In this document: positions 52,013 to 61,316 of the stretch, one piece after another
Position numbering within the stretch: the first letter of the stretch is position 1
Layout of the letters: the number at the start of each line of letters is the position of its first letter
Source of the DNA: Neobacillus sp. WH10
Lineage (GTDB): Bacteria > Bacillota > Bacilli > Bacillales > Cytobacillaceae
DNA: 64,000 bases
NCBI RefSeq assembly: GCF_030123405.1
Contig: NZ_CP126110.1
Location: forward strand, 3,472,001 to 3,536,000
Reading direction: 5' to 3'
Made by a program: the position numbers and the translations under genes
Notes under the pieces: model-generated
Told to the model about the DNA's origin: nothing
Database searches by the model: none
The model's input: the letters and a program-made list of their open reading frames with translations, nothing else

Positions 52013-52068
52013 CTCAAATCACTCCATTTCACATATTTAGAATACTATACGTTTTTAATTTTACAAAA

Positions 52069-53202
52069 TTACTTGTCTGACTTTCTAGATTCGGTCATTT
52101 GCTTCCAAACAGAACCCTTAGCTTCCTCGCCGCCTTCAATTCTTTCAATCGCCATTTTGATTTGCATAGATACTTCAAATTCAGGATCGTTTTCAGCTGC
52201 TTTTAAAGCTGGAAGTGCCTTTTCATCTCCCACTTCGTATAAAAACATCGCAGCCCGCCAGCGCACTAATTTACTTGAATCCTGTAATGCTTTTGCCATT
52301 TCATCAGCTGCTTCTGGATAGCCTAAATCGGATAAGCAATCGCCTGCGGTTCTCCTGACGGTCACAGTTTTATCTTTTAGTGCCCGATATAAAAGCGGTA
52401 GTACTTCCATCTCTGTTATCATTCCAAGATAAACAGTCGCCAATCTGCGAATGGAAGGCTTTTCATCTGATAAACCTTTTTCAAGGACAGGTAAATCCTC
52501 TAGTTCCGGATCATCCATTTGCTCGAGAAGCTGGTAGCGCACCTGCCAATCTGAATTATGCAGGTCATCAATTGTAACTTTCTTACGAGTGCGTTTCGGT
52601 TTTTGGGCGAAAGTAGAATCATTGGTTTGTGCTTTTGTGACTAGTTCTTCAAGGCGATCTTTTGGATAAGCGGCGATTAATTCCTCGACTACTTCCTGGC
52701 CAATTTGATCAAAATCACCATAACGGACACCTTGATTCTGCCATTTCCGCAAAAGAATATAATTGTCCTCAGGACGCTGCGCCCGCTCTCTTGCCTTTAA
52801 AAAGTAATCCGGCATGCCAAACCTTCTCTCAGTCGAACTGTCTGTCAGCTTCACTTGGAGTGGAATCTCCTTAAACATTTGGATTTCAACCTTTATTTCA
52901 CCAAAATGTTCATCCACCATATCAGCTCGAGTGGCACTGTCAGCTTTTTCTCCAAATGCTTGGCGAACTTGAGGTAATAATTCCTTCCAATCATATTTCG
53001 CGTTCCGTTCCACCGCGAGAAAATCCGCTACGTGATACACACCTTTAATCCCTTCAATTTGTAAGATTGTCTGAATTATCGGTGGTGCACCAATGGCTGT
53101 TTCTTTTTTATAATTATGGCTTTTCCCCATTGGAAGCTCTTGATCTAAATTGATTTTCATTGTATTAGGACTTGGCGTTGGTTCTATAGCCTTAATTTTC
53201 AA
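52069..53202 (-). CDS. ypgR: Conserved virulence factor C family protein (YpgR)
   Basis: A 377-aa protein: N-terminal NFU-like domain (IKAIEPTPSPNTMKINLDQELPMGKS, residues 2-90), a linker, then HEAT-like repeats (DWQVRYQLLEQMDDPELEDLPVLEKGL onward, four helices pairs). The start chosen is TTG, six bases behind AAGGTG; two GTG codons upstream are alternatives. Relative of staphylococcal CvfC. Molecular role not known. Confidence 0.88.
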   Translation of the reverse strand: MKIKAIEPTPSPNTMKINLDQELPMGKSHNYKKETAIGAPPIIQTILQIEGIKGVYHVADFLAVERNAKYDWKELLPQVRQAFGEKADSATRADMVDEHFGEIKVEIQMFKEIPLQVKLTDSSTERRFGMPDYFLKARERAQRPEDNYILLRKWQNQGVRYGDFDQIGQEVVEELIAAYPKDRLEELVTKAQTNDSTFAQKPKRTRKKVTIDDLHNSDWQVRYQLLEQMDDPELEDLPVLEKGLSDEKPSIRRLATVYLGMITEMEVLPLLYRALKDKTVTVRRTAGDCLSDLGYPEAADEMAKALQDSSKLVRWRAAMFLYEVGDEKALPALKAAENDPEFEVSMQIKMAIERIEGGEEAKGSVWKQMTESRKSDK

Positions 53203-53297
53203 CACAATCACCTTATTCTTTTGTTTTCTTTTACAAGTTTATCATATAGGTAATGGTACATTCATTGGATATGCTTTAAGAAAAAGGATCTTGTTCA

Positions 53298-55187
53298 TTA
53301 TTCATTTTCAGCAAGCTCTGCAAGATACGACCAACGCTCGATTAATTGCTCAAGCTTTTCATTTAATGCTGCTTCTTGATTCATTAAATCCTGTGCCTTT
53401 GTAAAATCACTGCCAACTTTCGCCATTTCATCAGCAACCTCTTCAAGAAGAGCCTCAGTCTTGGCAATTACTTCGTCAATTTCGCTCCACTCTTTTTTCT
53501 CCATATAAGTCATCTTTTTCTTCTTTTCTTTATCTGGAGCCTTAGATGGCTGGAACGAAATCGCAGCTGTCTTTTGAGCTTCAAGGGACATTTCTTTCTC
53601 AATATACTCGCTGTAATTCCCATAGAAAGAGCCAATTACCCCTTCCCCTCGTAAAACTAATAGCTGCTCAGTTACTTTATCGAGGAAATATCTGTCATGG
53701 GAAACCGTAATAACAACACCAGGGAATTCTTCAAGATAATCCTCTAATACCGTTAATGTTTGAGTGTCAAGATCATTTGTCGGCTCGTCAAGTAACAGGA
53801 CATTTGGACCGGTCATCAAAAGCTTTAAAAGGTAGAGACGACGCTTCTCTCCGCCAGACAGCTTACGAATGGGTGTCCCGTGCGTAAAGCTCGGAAATAA
53901 AAAACGTTCAAGCATTTGCGCCGCAGAAATTGTTTTCCCATCCGATGTTTCTACTATTTCAGCAGTTTCCTTAATGTATTCAATCATCCTCTTGTTTTCA
54001 TCCATGTCTTCGCTTTCTTGGGTGTAATAAGCGATCTTTACTGTTTGGCCTAAGATGAATTCACCTTCATCAAGCGGAATTTTCTTTGCTAAAATATTTA
54101 ATAATGTCGATTTGCCCGCACCATTCCTGCCGATGATTCCAATTCGATCCCCAGGCTTAACGATTAAATCAAAGCAATTTAAAATCACTTTTTCAACATA
54201 TCGCTTAGAAGCGTTCTTAAGTTCAAAAACCTGTTTCCCAAGCCTGCTGCCGTTTAATGAAATATCCAGTTTTTCACCGGAAGGCTTCCCGACAGAAAGC
54301 TTATCATCAAGCTCTTCAAAGCGTTGAATCCTAGCCTTTTGTTTTGTAGTTCTTGCCTTGGCGCCCCGCCGCATCCATTCCAGCTCTGTGCGGAAAAGAT
54401 TTTTTCTTTTTTCATACGTAGCCGCCTCATTTTCCTCTCGAATCGCTTTTGCCTCTAAAAAGGCTGCATAATTTCCTTTGTAGCTGTAAAGATTGCCGCC
54501 GTCTAATTCAAACATGCGGTTTGCTACACGATCTAAAAAATAGCGGTCATGTGTGACAAGCAAAATAGAGCCACTGTACCTGCTTAAGTAATCTTCCAGC
54601 CACTTTACTGAATCAAAATCAAGATGGTTGGTTGGCTCATCTAAGATCAGTAAATCAGGCTCAGCAATTAATACTTGTGCTAAGGCAACCCGCTTTTTTT
54701 GTCCCCCTGATAATTCACCAATTTTTTTGGTAAAATCCTCTATGCCTAATTTCATCAAAATTGATTTAGCATTTGTGCTCGCATCCCAAGCATTCAAGGC
54801 ATCCATTTGTTTCTGCAATTGAAAAAGTTCCTCCTGGACTTTCTCCGCATTAGGATTTGCACTCAGCTGCAATAGAGTTTTTTCGTATTCACGCATCAGC
54901 TTCAAAATTGGGGCTTCGCCATGAAAAACTTGTTCCAGAACCGTTTTCAGAGAATCCAGCTCAGGCTGCTGATCCAAAAAAGCGATTGAATAGTCTTTAC
55001 CTGTGATGATTTTTCCTTCGTCAGGTGCATCCATCCCAGCGATAATTTTCAATAAAGACGATTTGCCAGTTCCATTGATCCCAATTAAGCCAACACGCTC
55101 TTTTTCACTAATGGTAAAAGAAATTTCGTTAAAAAGCTGTTTCTCACCATATGTTTTCGAAACACTTTCCACTGTGAGCATTTTCAT
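53298..55187 (-). CDS. ABC-F family ATPase (YfmR/Uup-like)
   Basis: A 629-aa cytosolic protein with two nucleotide-binding domains and no membrane part. Walker A GINGTGKSS and GRNGAGKST; signatures ELSGGQKKRVALA and KLSGGEKRRLYLL; a P-site tRNA-interaction linker between them; and a C-terminal coiled coil (from ~545). The C-terminal coil and length are those of the Uup/YfmR group, which helps translation of hard sequences rather than drug resistance. The start ATG overlaps the ypgQ stop (ATGA). Confidence 0.93.
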   Translation of the reverse strand: MKMLTVESVSKTYGEKQLFNEISFTISEKERVGLIGINGTGKSSLLKIIAGMDAPDEGKIITGKDYSIAFLDQQPELDSLKTVLEQVFHGEAPILKLMREYEKTLLQLSANPNAEKVQEELFQLQKQMDALNAWDASTNAKSILMKLGIEDFTKKIGELSGGQKKRVALAQVLIAEPDLLILDEPTNHLDFDSVKWLEDYLSRYSGSILLVTHDRYFLDRVANRMFELDGGNLYSYKGNYAAFLEAKAIREENEAATYEKRKNLFRTELEWMRRGAKARTTKQKARIQRFEELDDKLSVGKPSGEKLDISLNGSRLGKQVFELKNASKRYVEKVILNCFDLIVKPGDRIGIIGRNGAGKSTLLNILAKKIPLDEGEFILGQTVKIAYYTQESEDMDENKRMIEYIKETAEIVETSDGKTISAAQMLERFLFPSFTHGTPIRKLSGGEKRRLYLLKLLMTGPNVLLLDEPTNDLDTQTLTVLEDYLEEFPGVVITVSHDRYFLDKVTEQLLVLRGEGVIGSFYGNYSEYIEKEMSLEAQKTAAISFQPSKAPDKEKKKKMTYMEKKEWSEIDEVIAKTEALLEEVADEMAKVGSDFTKAQDLMNQEAALNEKLEQLIERWSYLAELAENE

Positions 55188-55834
55188 GAGTCTTGTCCAT
55201 CCCATTCTTTGTAAAATTGTTCTAAAAATACGACCATCATCTTCTGGCGGCTCTCCGCCATTTTAATTGCTGTACTTGTATTTAATAAATCTTTTAATTT
55301 CAACAGCTTTTCATAGAAATGATGGATACTTGTTGATTTTCCTTTACGGTATTCGTCTATGGTCATTTCATCCCTGACTTTGATTGAAGGGTCGTAAATA
55401 GGCTGCCCTTTTTTGCCGCCATATGCGAATACTCTAGCTATTCCAATCGCGCCAATAGCATCTAGTCTGTCTGCATCTTGCACAATTTTTGCCTCAATCG
55501 TTGCGAGCTCCGTATATTTTCCACCTTTATATGAAATCGTTTCAATGATTTGAGTTATATGGTTTCTCGTATCATCAGGAAGAACGATTGTTTTGAAAAA
55601 GGAATCAAATTTTTCCTTACCCTTTTCGGCACTTTCATTTAATTTTTCATCTGGTATGTCATGGAGAAGCGCCGCCATTTCAATGACAAACGAGTCGCCT
55701 GACATTTCTTCTTTGCAGATATGTAAGGCATTACTCCGGACACGGTCAACATGGAACCAATCATGTCCTGTTGCATCTTCACCTAATTCGTTACGGACAA
55801 ACTTTTCTGTGTATTCTATGATTTGATTTTTCAA
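55184..55834 (-). CDS. ypgQ: HD-domain phosphohydrolase (YpgQ)
   Basis: A 216-aa HD enzyme: His in HDWFHVDRV, His-Asp in ALLHDIPDEK, and Asp in VQDADRLDAIGAIGIARVFAYGGKKG. B. subtilis YpgQ hydrolyses nucleoside triphosphates, as I recall. TTG start behind GTAGGTG. Coupled to the ABC-F gene downstream. Confidence 0.92.
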   Translation of the reverse strand: MKNQIIEYTEKFVRNELGEDATGHDWFHVDRVRSNALHICKEEMSGDSFVIEMAALLHDIPDEKLNESAEKGKEKFDSFFKTIVLPDDTRNHITQIIETISYKGGKYTELATIEAKIVQDADRLDAIGAIGIARVFAYGGKKGQPIYDPSIKVRDEMTIDEYRKGKSTSIHHFYEKLLKLKDLLNTSTAIKMAESRQKMMVVFLEQFYKEWDGQDS

Positions 55835-56020
55835 TATTACACACCTACTTTCATCCTAGCTATTTTATCATAAAGTGAAACTACATTCAGAGGGGATTTT
55901 TTCATTCCCTCTGTATGTAAAATAAACAAACAGGCACTTAAGGACAGTTGATCCCATACCTACCCTTTTTCGTCCAATCAAAATCTTATTGTATGAGGCT
56001 CTAACTACCCGGCTATGCGA

Positions 56021-56063
56021 GATAAAATAAAAAATCCGCGGAATTATTATCAAAATCCACGGA
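56021..56063 (-). terminator. Terminator after the second degV
   Basis: TCCGTGGA/TCCGCGGA stem (one G-U) then TTTTTTATTTT on the minus strand. A separate CAGAGGG/CCCTCTG hairpin lies at 55888-55913. Confidence 0.75.
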
Positions 56064-56078
56064 ATTTTTATTCGGGTA

Positions 56079-56927
56079 TTATTTCAGTCCATTAAACCAG
56101 CTAACTCCAAGTGTGTTTTCTCCTGCATGAACACCGATTACTGCTCCTAGTGGACAGCTTACAATTTTCACTTGCGGGAATAGTTCATTTAGCTGAATTT
56201 GCCAATTTTCTGCTTGTTCATGATGTAACCCATAGAGAATATATACTTCTTTAAATTGGTATTTTTCATAGGCTAATTGGAAGTAATCAAGAATTTTTTC
56301 TTTAGCCTTTTTCTCTCCTCTTACCTTTTCCTTCACTTCTAGGGCTCCATTTACAATAGAAATAATTGGTTTCACATTTAACATACTGCCGAGAAAAAAT
56401 TGTAAGCCTGACATTCTGCCACCACGATGAAGCTGCTCTAAGCTTCCAACCAAAACATATGTCTCATTCGAATCCCTTATTTGTTCAAGCTCTTTTATTA
56501 CCGATTCAAGGCTGTGATTTGCTGCTAATAATTCCATACCCTTTTTTAGTAATGCAGACATTGGATAGGTAAGGATTTGTGAATCAAAGGTTGTTACTGG
56601 AATATCGACAAGCTTTGCCGCCTGTTCACTTGAGGATACCGTACCACTTAGTTTTCCCGAAATGAGAACAGTTACTATTTGGTCGTAATCTTTCGCAAGC
56701 TGCTCATATAAAAATTGAAACGCACCAACAGATGGCTGTGAAGTCATTGGAGGGTTCTTTAACTGTTTTAGTCTCTCAAACAATTGTTGAGGGGTTAAGT
56801 CAATCCCGTCAGAATATTCCACACCATCTAGTAAAACTGTTAATGGAATCGTATATAAATCTGGATGATTTTGCAGTTCAATATCAAGGTAGGCTGTACT
56901 ATCGGTTACCCATGCCGTCTTTACCAT
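56079..56927 (-). CDS. DegV family fatty-acid binding protein (second copy)
   Basis: A 282-aa DegV/FakB-type protein. TDSTAYLD, TSQPSVGAF, VLISGKLSGTVSSSEQA and GGRMSGLQFFLGSMLNVKPI are the signatures; all are kept. The start is the second in-frame ATG, six bases behind GGGGAG. It is clearly diverged from the copy at 21526, so the two likely bind different fatty acids. Confidence 0.92.
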   Translation of the reverse strand: MVKTAWVTDSTAYLDIELQNHPDLYTIPLTVLLDGVEYSDGIDLTPQQLFERLKQLKNPPMTSQPSVGAFQFLYEQLAKDYDQIVTVLISGKLSGTVSSSEQAAKLVDIPVTTFDSQILTYPMSALLKKGMELLAANHSLESVIKELEQIRDSNETYVLVGSLEQLHRGGRMSGLQFFLGSMLNVKPIISIVNGALEVKEKVRGEKKAKEKILDYFQLAYEKYQFKEVYILYGLHHEQAENWQIQLNELFPQVKIVSCPLGAVIGVHAGENTLGVSWFNGLK

Positions 56928-57017
56928 TGTCATCTCCCCTTATTTTTAGTACTAGGTCATAATATCTAGTTAGCATAATCGTACCTTTAAATTTGAATAT
57001 TGTAAATATTTTTACCC

Positions 57018-57050
57018 ATAAATAAAACCAGCTAAATTTATAGCTGGTTT
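57018..57050 (-). terminator. Terminator after the unknown gene at 57063
   Basis: AAACCAGCTA/TAGCTGGTTT, 10-bp perfect stem, with TTTTATTTAT on the minus strand. Confidence 0.82.
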
Positions 57051-57062
57051 CATTTTAAATGC

Positions 57063-57578
57063 CTATAATTTTTCGCTCAACTTCATGAGGGTTGTAATCA
57101 TAAACTCCGTCATTTCTACCAAATCTTCCAGTTGATCTTCTGTTATCATGCGATCAAATTTTACCTTTAGGACAGTGGAAATTTTATTTTGCAAATCTAA
57201 GGGATGATTGACAACGGAAACAGTAATGATTCTAGTCGGTCCCCAAATATCCACAAGAATATTTTTTGCCAATTGGTAATCTATCTTCCTCTCATGCTGA
57301 AGAAAAAAGGAAAGTTTTACATAACATCCTGCTAATTGTTCTGCCTGAAAACTTGGTAAAAGCTCTGCTGCTAAATTATCAAGCCTTGATTCCATTTTAA
57401 ATTGTGCTTCTACAGAGCTGTTAGGTAATCGAAACATCACCTCAAACAGACGGGACATTTTAGCCATATTTAGAAAATCGTTTCGATCTGTGATGACAAT
57501 TTCCCCACTAATGTCCTTATCATATAAGGCACCTTCAATAACCACTTTCATATTATCGAAGGCTGTTGGATCAAACAT
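57063..57578 (-). CDS. Conserved-type protein of unknown function
   Basis: A 171-aa soluble protein that I do not recognise. It has alternating beta-like stretches (MKVVIEGALYDKDISGEIVITD) and helical parts; one Cys only. No signal peptide. It lies 14 bp behind fhs with GAGGAG, so it is in the fhs transcript and could relate to one-carbon metabolism, but nothing in the sequence shows this. Confidence 0.75.
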   Translation of the reverse strand: MFDPTAFDNMKVVIEGALYDKDISGEIVITDRNDFLNMAKMSRLFEVMFRLPNSSVEAQFKMESRLDNLAAELLPSFQAEQLAGCYVKLSFFLQHERKIDYQLAKNILVDIWGPTRIITVSVVNHPLDLQNKISTVLKVKFDRMITEDQLEDLVEMTEFMITTLMKLSEKL

Positions 57579-57592
57579 ATATCACTACTCCT

Positions 57593-59275
57593 CTAGAAAA
57601 GCCCTAGCGCATTGCCATTTTCATCCACATCCATATTTAAAGCTGCAGGTTTTTTAGGCAGGCCAGGCATGGTCATTACTTCTCCTGTTAACGCCACAAT
57701 AAAACCAGCACCGATAGATGGTTTAAATTCCCTAATGGTTACGGTGAAATCCGTTGGTCTGCCAAGCTTGGTCGGATCATCGGACAAGGAATATTGTGAT
57801 TTCGCCATACAGACAGCCAAATTAGACCAGCCGAACTTTTCAAAATCAATTAACTGTTTTTTTGCTTTTGGTGAAAACTCAACATCCTTACCACCATAAA
57901 CTTTTTGGACAATGATTTGAATCTTTTGCTCAATCGAATCTGATAGGTCGTATAACGGATGGAAATTATTTTCCTCTTTTTCAATGACTGTTAATAGCTT
58001 TTCAGCAAGCTCAATCCCGCCAAGGCCGCCCTTTTCCCAAACTTCCGTTAAAGCAACAGGAACATTCTCTCTATCACACAACTCTATTAATGTTTGAACC
58101 TCAAGATCCGTGTCGGTAATAAATTTATTGATAGCAACAACAACCGGTAAACCAAAGCCTTTGATTGTTTCAATATGCTTTTGGAGATTAGCAAATCCAA
58201 GTGTAAGTGATGGAATATTCTCTTTGGCCAATTCTGTTTTTGCAACACCGCCATGCATTTTCAATGCACGAATAGTGGCAACCACAACAACCGCTTCCGG
58301 TTTGATACCAGCACTTCTTGATTTAATATGTAAAAACTTCTCTGCACCTAGGTCAGCTCCAAACCCGCCTTCGGTGATGACATAGTCTGCTAATTTTGTT
58401 GCTGCGGTTGTGGCAATAACACTGTTGCATCCATGTGCAATATTAGCAAACGGTCCACCGTGAATAAGAGCCGGGGTATGTTCAATCGTTTGGACAAGGT
58501 TTGGTTTAACAGCCTCTTTTAACAATAATGTTAATGCGCCTTCAACCCCTAAATCCCCTACTGTTACTGGTTCCTTATTTACATTATAAGCAATAACCAT
58601 TCGCGATAATCGTAATTTTAAATCCTTTAAATTGGTTGCCAAACATAAAACTGCCATTATTTCTGATGCTACCGTAATATCGAAACCATCTTCCCTTGGT
58701 ACACCTTGAAGCGGACCGCCAAGACCAATAATCACCTTTCTTAACGCACGATCATTTAAATCTACAGCCCGTTTCCAAACTATACGGCGCTGGTCAATAT
58801 TCAGTTCATTTCCTTGCTGAAGATGATTATCGATTAATGCTGCGAGGGCATTGTTTGCAGTAGTAATCGCATGGAGATCTCCAGTGAAATGCAAGTTAAT
58901 GTCTTCCATTGGAAGCACTTGCGAATAGCCGCCGCCAGTCGCCCCACCTTTTATCCCCATAGTCGGGCCTAGTGAAGGCTCACGCATCGCAATCATTGCT
59001 TTTTTACCAATACAATTAAAGGCATCCCCAAGCCCAACGGTAACGGTTGATTTTCCTTCACCTGCAGGTGTAGGATTAATCGAGGTAACGAGAATAATTT
59101 TTCCACTTTCTTTTGTCTTTAATTTGACTAGTGCTTCATTGGAGATTTTCGCTTTATATTTTCCAAAAAGCTCAAGATCATCCTCTTTTAAACCAATTTT
59201 TTCAGCAATTTCCGTAATGGGTTTCATTGTTGATCCTTGTGCAATTTCAATGTCTGACTTGATTGATGTTTTCAT
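57593..59275 (-). CDS. fhs: Formate-tetrahydrofolate ligase
   Basis: A 560-aa ATP-dependent enzyme joining formate and tetrahydrofolate to give 10-formyl-THF. P-loop [32 protein letters not shown], and [13 protein letters not shown] are family blocks. Start: ATG (MKTSIK); a GTG six bases upstream has better spacing from GGGGGA. A possible catabolite (cre-like) site lies upstream. B. subtilis 168 lacks this gene as far as I recall; many other Bacillaceae have it. Confidence 0.96.
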   Translation of the reverse strand: MKTSIKSDIEIAQGSTMKPITEIAEKIGLKEDDLELFGKYKAKISNEALVKLKTKESGKIILVTSINPTPAGEGKSTVTVGLGDAFNCIGKKAMIAMREPSLGPTMGIKGGATGGGYSQVLPMEDINLHFTGDLHAITTANNALAALIDNHLQQGNELNIDQRRIVWKRAVDLNDRALRKVIIGLGGPLQGVPREDGFDITVASEIMAVLCLATNLKDLKLRLSRMVIAYNVNKEPVTVGDLGVEGALTLLLKEAVKPNLVQTIEHTPALIHGGPFANIAHGCNSVIATTAATKLADYVITEGGFGADLGAEKFLHIKSRSAGIKPEAVVVVATIRALKMHGGVAKTELAKENIPSLTLGFANLQKHIETIKGFGLPVVVAINKFITDTDLEVQTLIELCDRENVPVALTEVWEKGGLGGIELAEKLLTVIEKEENNFHPLYDLSDSIEQKIQIIVQKVYGGKDVEFSPKAKKQLIDFEKFGWSNLAVCMAKSQYSLSDDPTKLGRPTDFTVTIREFKPSIGAGFIVALTGEVMTMPGLPKKPAALNMDVDENGNALGLF

Positions 59276-59334
59276 AGCCACATATATCCCCCGCATTCAG
59301 TATGTAAAATTTAAACTACTACATTATTGTATCA

Positions 59335-59348
59335 AACAAGCGCTTTCA
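59335..59348. promoter_or_regulatory. Possible cre (CcpA) site upstream of fhs
   Basis: AACAAGCGCTTTCA: one half matches the CcpA site TGAAAGCG perfectly, the other diverges (11 of 14). It is 60 bases before fhs. Confidence 0.35.
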
Positions 59349-59436
59349 TTCCGACTATTAATTTTGAACAAAATATTATCTTTTCTGAATTTAGTATAAT
59401 GTTTATAATGTAAATATCAAATTTTTATAATATTCA

Positions 59437-59466
59437 TTGACTTTTAATTGTTTTCCGTAGTATTAA
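59437..59466 (+). promoter_or_regulatory. Sigma-A promoter of metA
   Basis: TTGACT (59437-59442), 18 bases, TATTAA (59461-59466). About 58 bases before the start codon. No SAM-riboswitch motif is present. Confidence 0.55.
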
Positions 59467-59524
59467 TAAATTTAGTATTCAGAAATCTGCTTTTTAGCAG
59501 CTTAGTAAAAAAGGGGATGGTCAC

Positions 59525-60433
59525 TTGCCAATTAACATTCCAAAGCTTTTACCTGCCAGGGAGGTTCTTGAGCAGGAAAATATTTTCATTATGGACAATG
59601 AACGAGCAACCAGCCAGGATATCAGGCCTTTAAACATACTAATATTGAATTTAATGCCTGAAAAAGAAAAAGCGGAAACACAGCTATTAAGATTGTTGGG
59701 AAACACACCGTTACAAGTAAATGTTAACTTTTTAAAAACCAACTCCTATGTGTCTACCCATACTAGCAAACAGCATTTGGAGCAGTTTTACACCACATTC
59801 CCGAAAATAAAAAATCAGAAATTTGACGGGATGATTATTACCGGTGCCCCAGTTGAACTATTAGAATTTGATCAAGTAAAATACTGGTCCGAATTAACCG
59901 AAATTATGGACTGGACCAGTCAAAATGTAACCTCAACATTACATATTTGTTGGGGAGCACAAGCTGCACTTTACTATCATTATGGTATTGGTAAATTTGA
60001 GTTACAACGAAAATGTTCCGGGATTTATGCTCACCGTATTTTCGAGCATAATGATATATTGCTTCGGGGTTTTGACGATCTTTTTTATGCTCCCCATTCG
60101 CGCTACACTGATGTATCGATCGAGGCTATTATAAAAAAGCCGGATTTAAAATTGCTGGCTGCGTCAGAAGATGCCGGAGCATTATTAATTGCTTCTCGAG
60201 ATCGAAAGCATGTAATGATCACAGGACATTTGGAATATGAATCTGATTCACTTGCTCAGGAATACGAAAGAGATTTGAATAAAGGACTTAAAATCCATAT
60301 GCCTGAAAATTATTTTCCAAACAACGACCCAACCCAGCCGCCAATCAATCGCTGGCGTTCACATGGACACCTATTCTTTTCAAATTGGCTCAATTATTAT
60401 GTATATCAGGAGACGCCTTTTACATGGGGTTAA
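59525..60433 (+). CDS. metA: Homoserine O-acyltransferase, probably acetyl-CoA dependent
   Basis: A 302-aa enzyme that acylates homoserine for methionine synthesis. Catalytic Cys142 (HICWGAQA), His235 and Glu237 (TGHLEYE). The substrate-selecting residue is Glu111 in GAPVELLEF; enzymes with Gly here (E. coli) use succinyl-CoA, those with Glu (Bacillus cereus) use acetyl-CoA. So O-acetylhomoserine is the predicted product. TTG start behind GGGGATGG. Confidence 0.95.
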   Translation: MPINIPKLLPAREVLEQENIFIMDNERATSQDIRPLNILILNLMPEKEKAETQLLRLLGNTPLQVNVNFLKTNSYVSTHTSKQHLEQFYTTFPKIKNQKFDGMIITGAPVELLEFDQVKYWSELTEIMDWTSQNVTSTLHICWGAQAALYYHYGIGKFELQRKCSGIYAHRIFEHNDILLRGFDDLFYAPHSRYTDVSIEAIIKKPDLKLLAASEDAGALLIASRDRKHVMITGHLEYESDSLAQEYERDLNKGLKIHMPENYFPNNDPTQPPINRWRSHGHLFFSNWLNYYVYQETPFTWG

Positions 60434-60434
60434 A

Positions 60435-60475
60435 AATAAGCATCGGATAAACTCCGGTGCTTATTTTTTATTTTT
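60435..60475 (+). terminator. Terminator after metA
   Basis: AATAAGCATCGGA/TCCGGTGCTTATT, 13 pairs with one G-U, then TTTTATTTTTT. Confidence 0.9.
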
Positions 60476-60549
60476 TATAAAATCTGATTATCCATTTTTG
60501 GTTAATATTCGTACAATATAGAAATAATACAGGAAAAGGGGGAATTTAG

Positions 60550-60762
60550 TTGGAAACAATCGATGCAGTACATCGCAATCATTTTGGAGAAATTATCAGT
60601 TTTGTTACTTCTGAGGGGCGGATTATTTCTTACCGTAAAGCTTTAAGGGAGGTTGAAAATGGCCTTATCCATGGTGTCCTTACCACCCCGGATACAGACG
60701 GAAAAATGGCCTTAATTCCAGCGGCCGACCAATCTTTTGATCATTTCCCAAATTTATTTTAA
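60550..60762 (+). CDS. DUF3892-type small protein
   Basis: A 70-aa protein: ETIDAVHRNHFGEIISFVTSEGRIISYRKALREVENGLIHGVLT. The pattern of a two-strand beta hairpin followed by a helix with ENG resembles DUF3892; the assignment is from pattern and is not certain. TTG start behind AAAGGGGG. Single gene unit between two terminators. Confidence 0.75.
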   Translation: METIDAVHRNHFGEIISFVTSEGRIISYRKALREVENGLIHGVLTTPDTDGKMALIPAADQSFDHFPNLF

Positions 60763-60799
60763 AAGCACCTAGCAATTGCCGCTAGGTGCTTTCTTTTTA
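60760..60799. terminator. Bidirectional terminator between the DUF3892 gene and mntR
   Basis: AAAGCACCTAGC/GCTAGGTGCTTT perfect 12-bp stem with T-runs on both strands. Confidence 0.9.
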
Positions 60800-61222
60800 T
60801 CATTCGTGTTCATTTTGATTTTGAATTTCTCTTAACAGTTCAACCCTTTTCTCGTCCTCATCAAAGAACTGAACGAGGTCACCTATTCGATCAATCGAAT
60901 CCCAACTTAAATGATGTTCAATCCCCTCAACATCATTATAAATATTTTCTTCTTTAACACCGATTATTTTTAAAAACTGTTCTAACAACTCATGTCTAAA
61001 GACAAGGCGTTTGCCAATCTTTTTACCCTTAGATGTCAGCACAAGTCCTCTATATTTTTCATAGACTAAATATTCATCTTTATCCAGCTTTTGTACCATT
61101 TTCGTTACTGAGGAGGGATGGACTGACAACGCTTCGGCAATATCTGAGACCCGAGCGTATCCTTTTTCTTCAATTAAAATATAGATTTGTTCAATATAAT
61201 CTTCCATACTAGGTGTTGGCAT
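60800..61222 (-). CDS. mntR: Manganese-responsive regulator MntR
   Basis: A 140-aa DtxR/MntR-family repressor that shuts off manganese uptake when Mn2+ is high. N-terminal winged helix ([35 protein letters not shown]). The metal ligands fall at the numbering of B. subtilis MntR: Asp8, Glu11, His77, Glu99, Glu102, His103. All are present. Confidence 0.96.
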   Translation of the reverse strand: MPTPSMEDYIEQIYILIEEKGYARVSDIAEALSVHPSSVTKMVQKLDKDEYLVYEKYRGLVLTSKGKKIGKRLVFRHELLEQFLKIIGVKEENIYNDVEGIEHHLSWDSIDRIGDLVQFFDEDEKRVELLREIQNQNEHE

Positions 61223-61316
61223 CCCGAAACCTCCAAAAAATTACTCACATAAAAGTTTACTATAGAAAAAAAAGAGTGACAAGGTTCTTTATCACATTTA
61301 TGGTAACAGTAAAGAG

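Noticed and set aside
55868..56053. 61-residue minus-strand reading frame between ypgQ and degV
   Set aside because: It overlaps the degV terminator and has no ribosome site or recognisable pattern.
59297..59524. SAM (S-box) riboswitch before metA
   Set aside because: No S-box core sequences or terminator; the leader is short and AT-rich.
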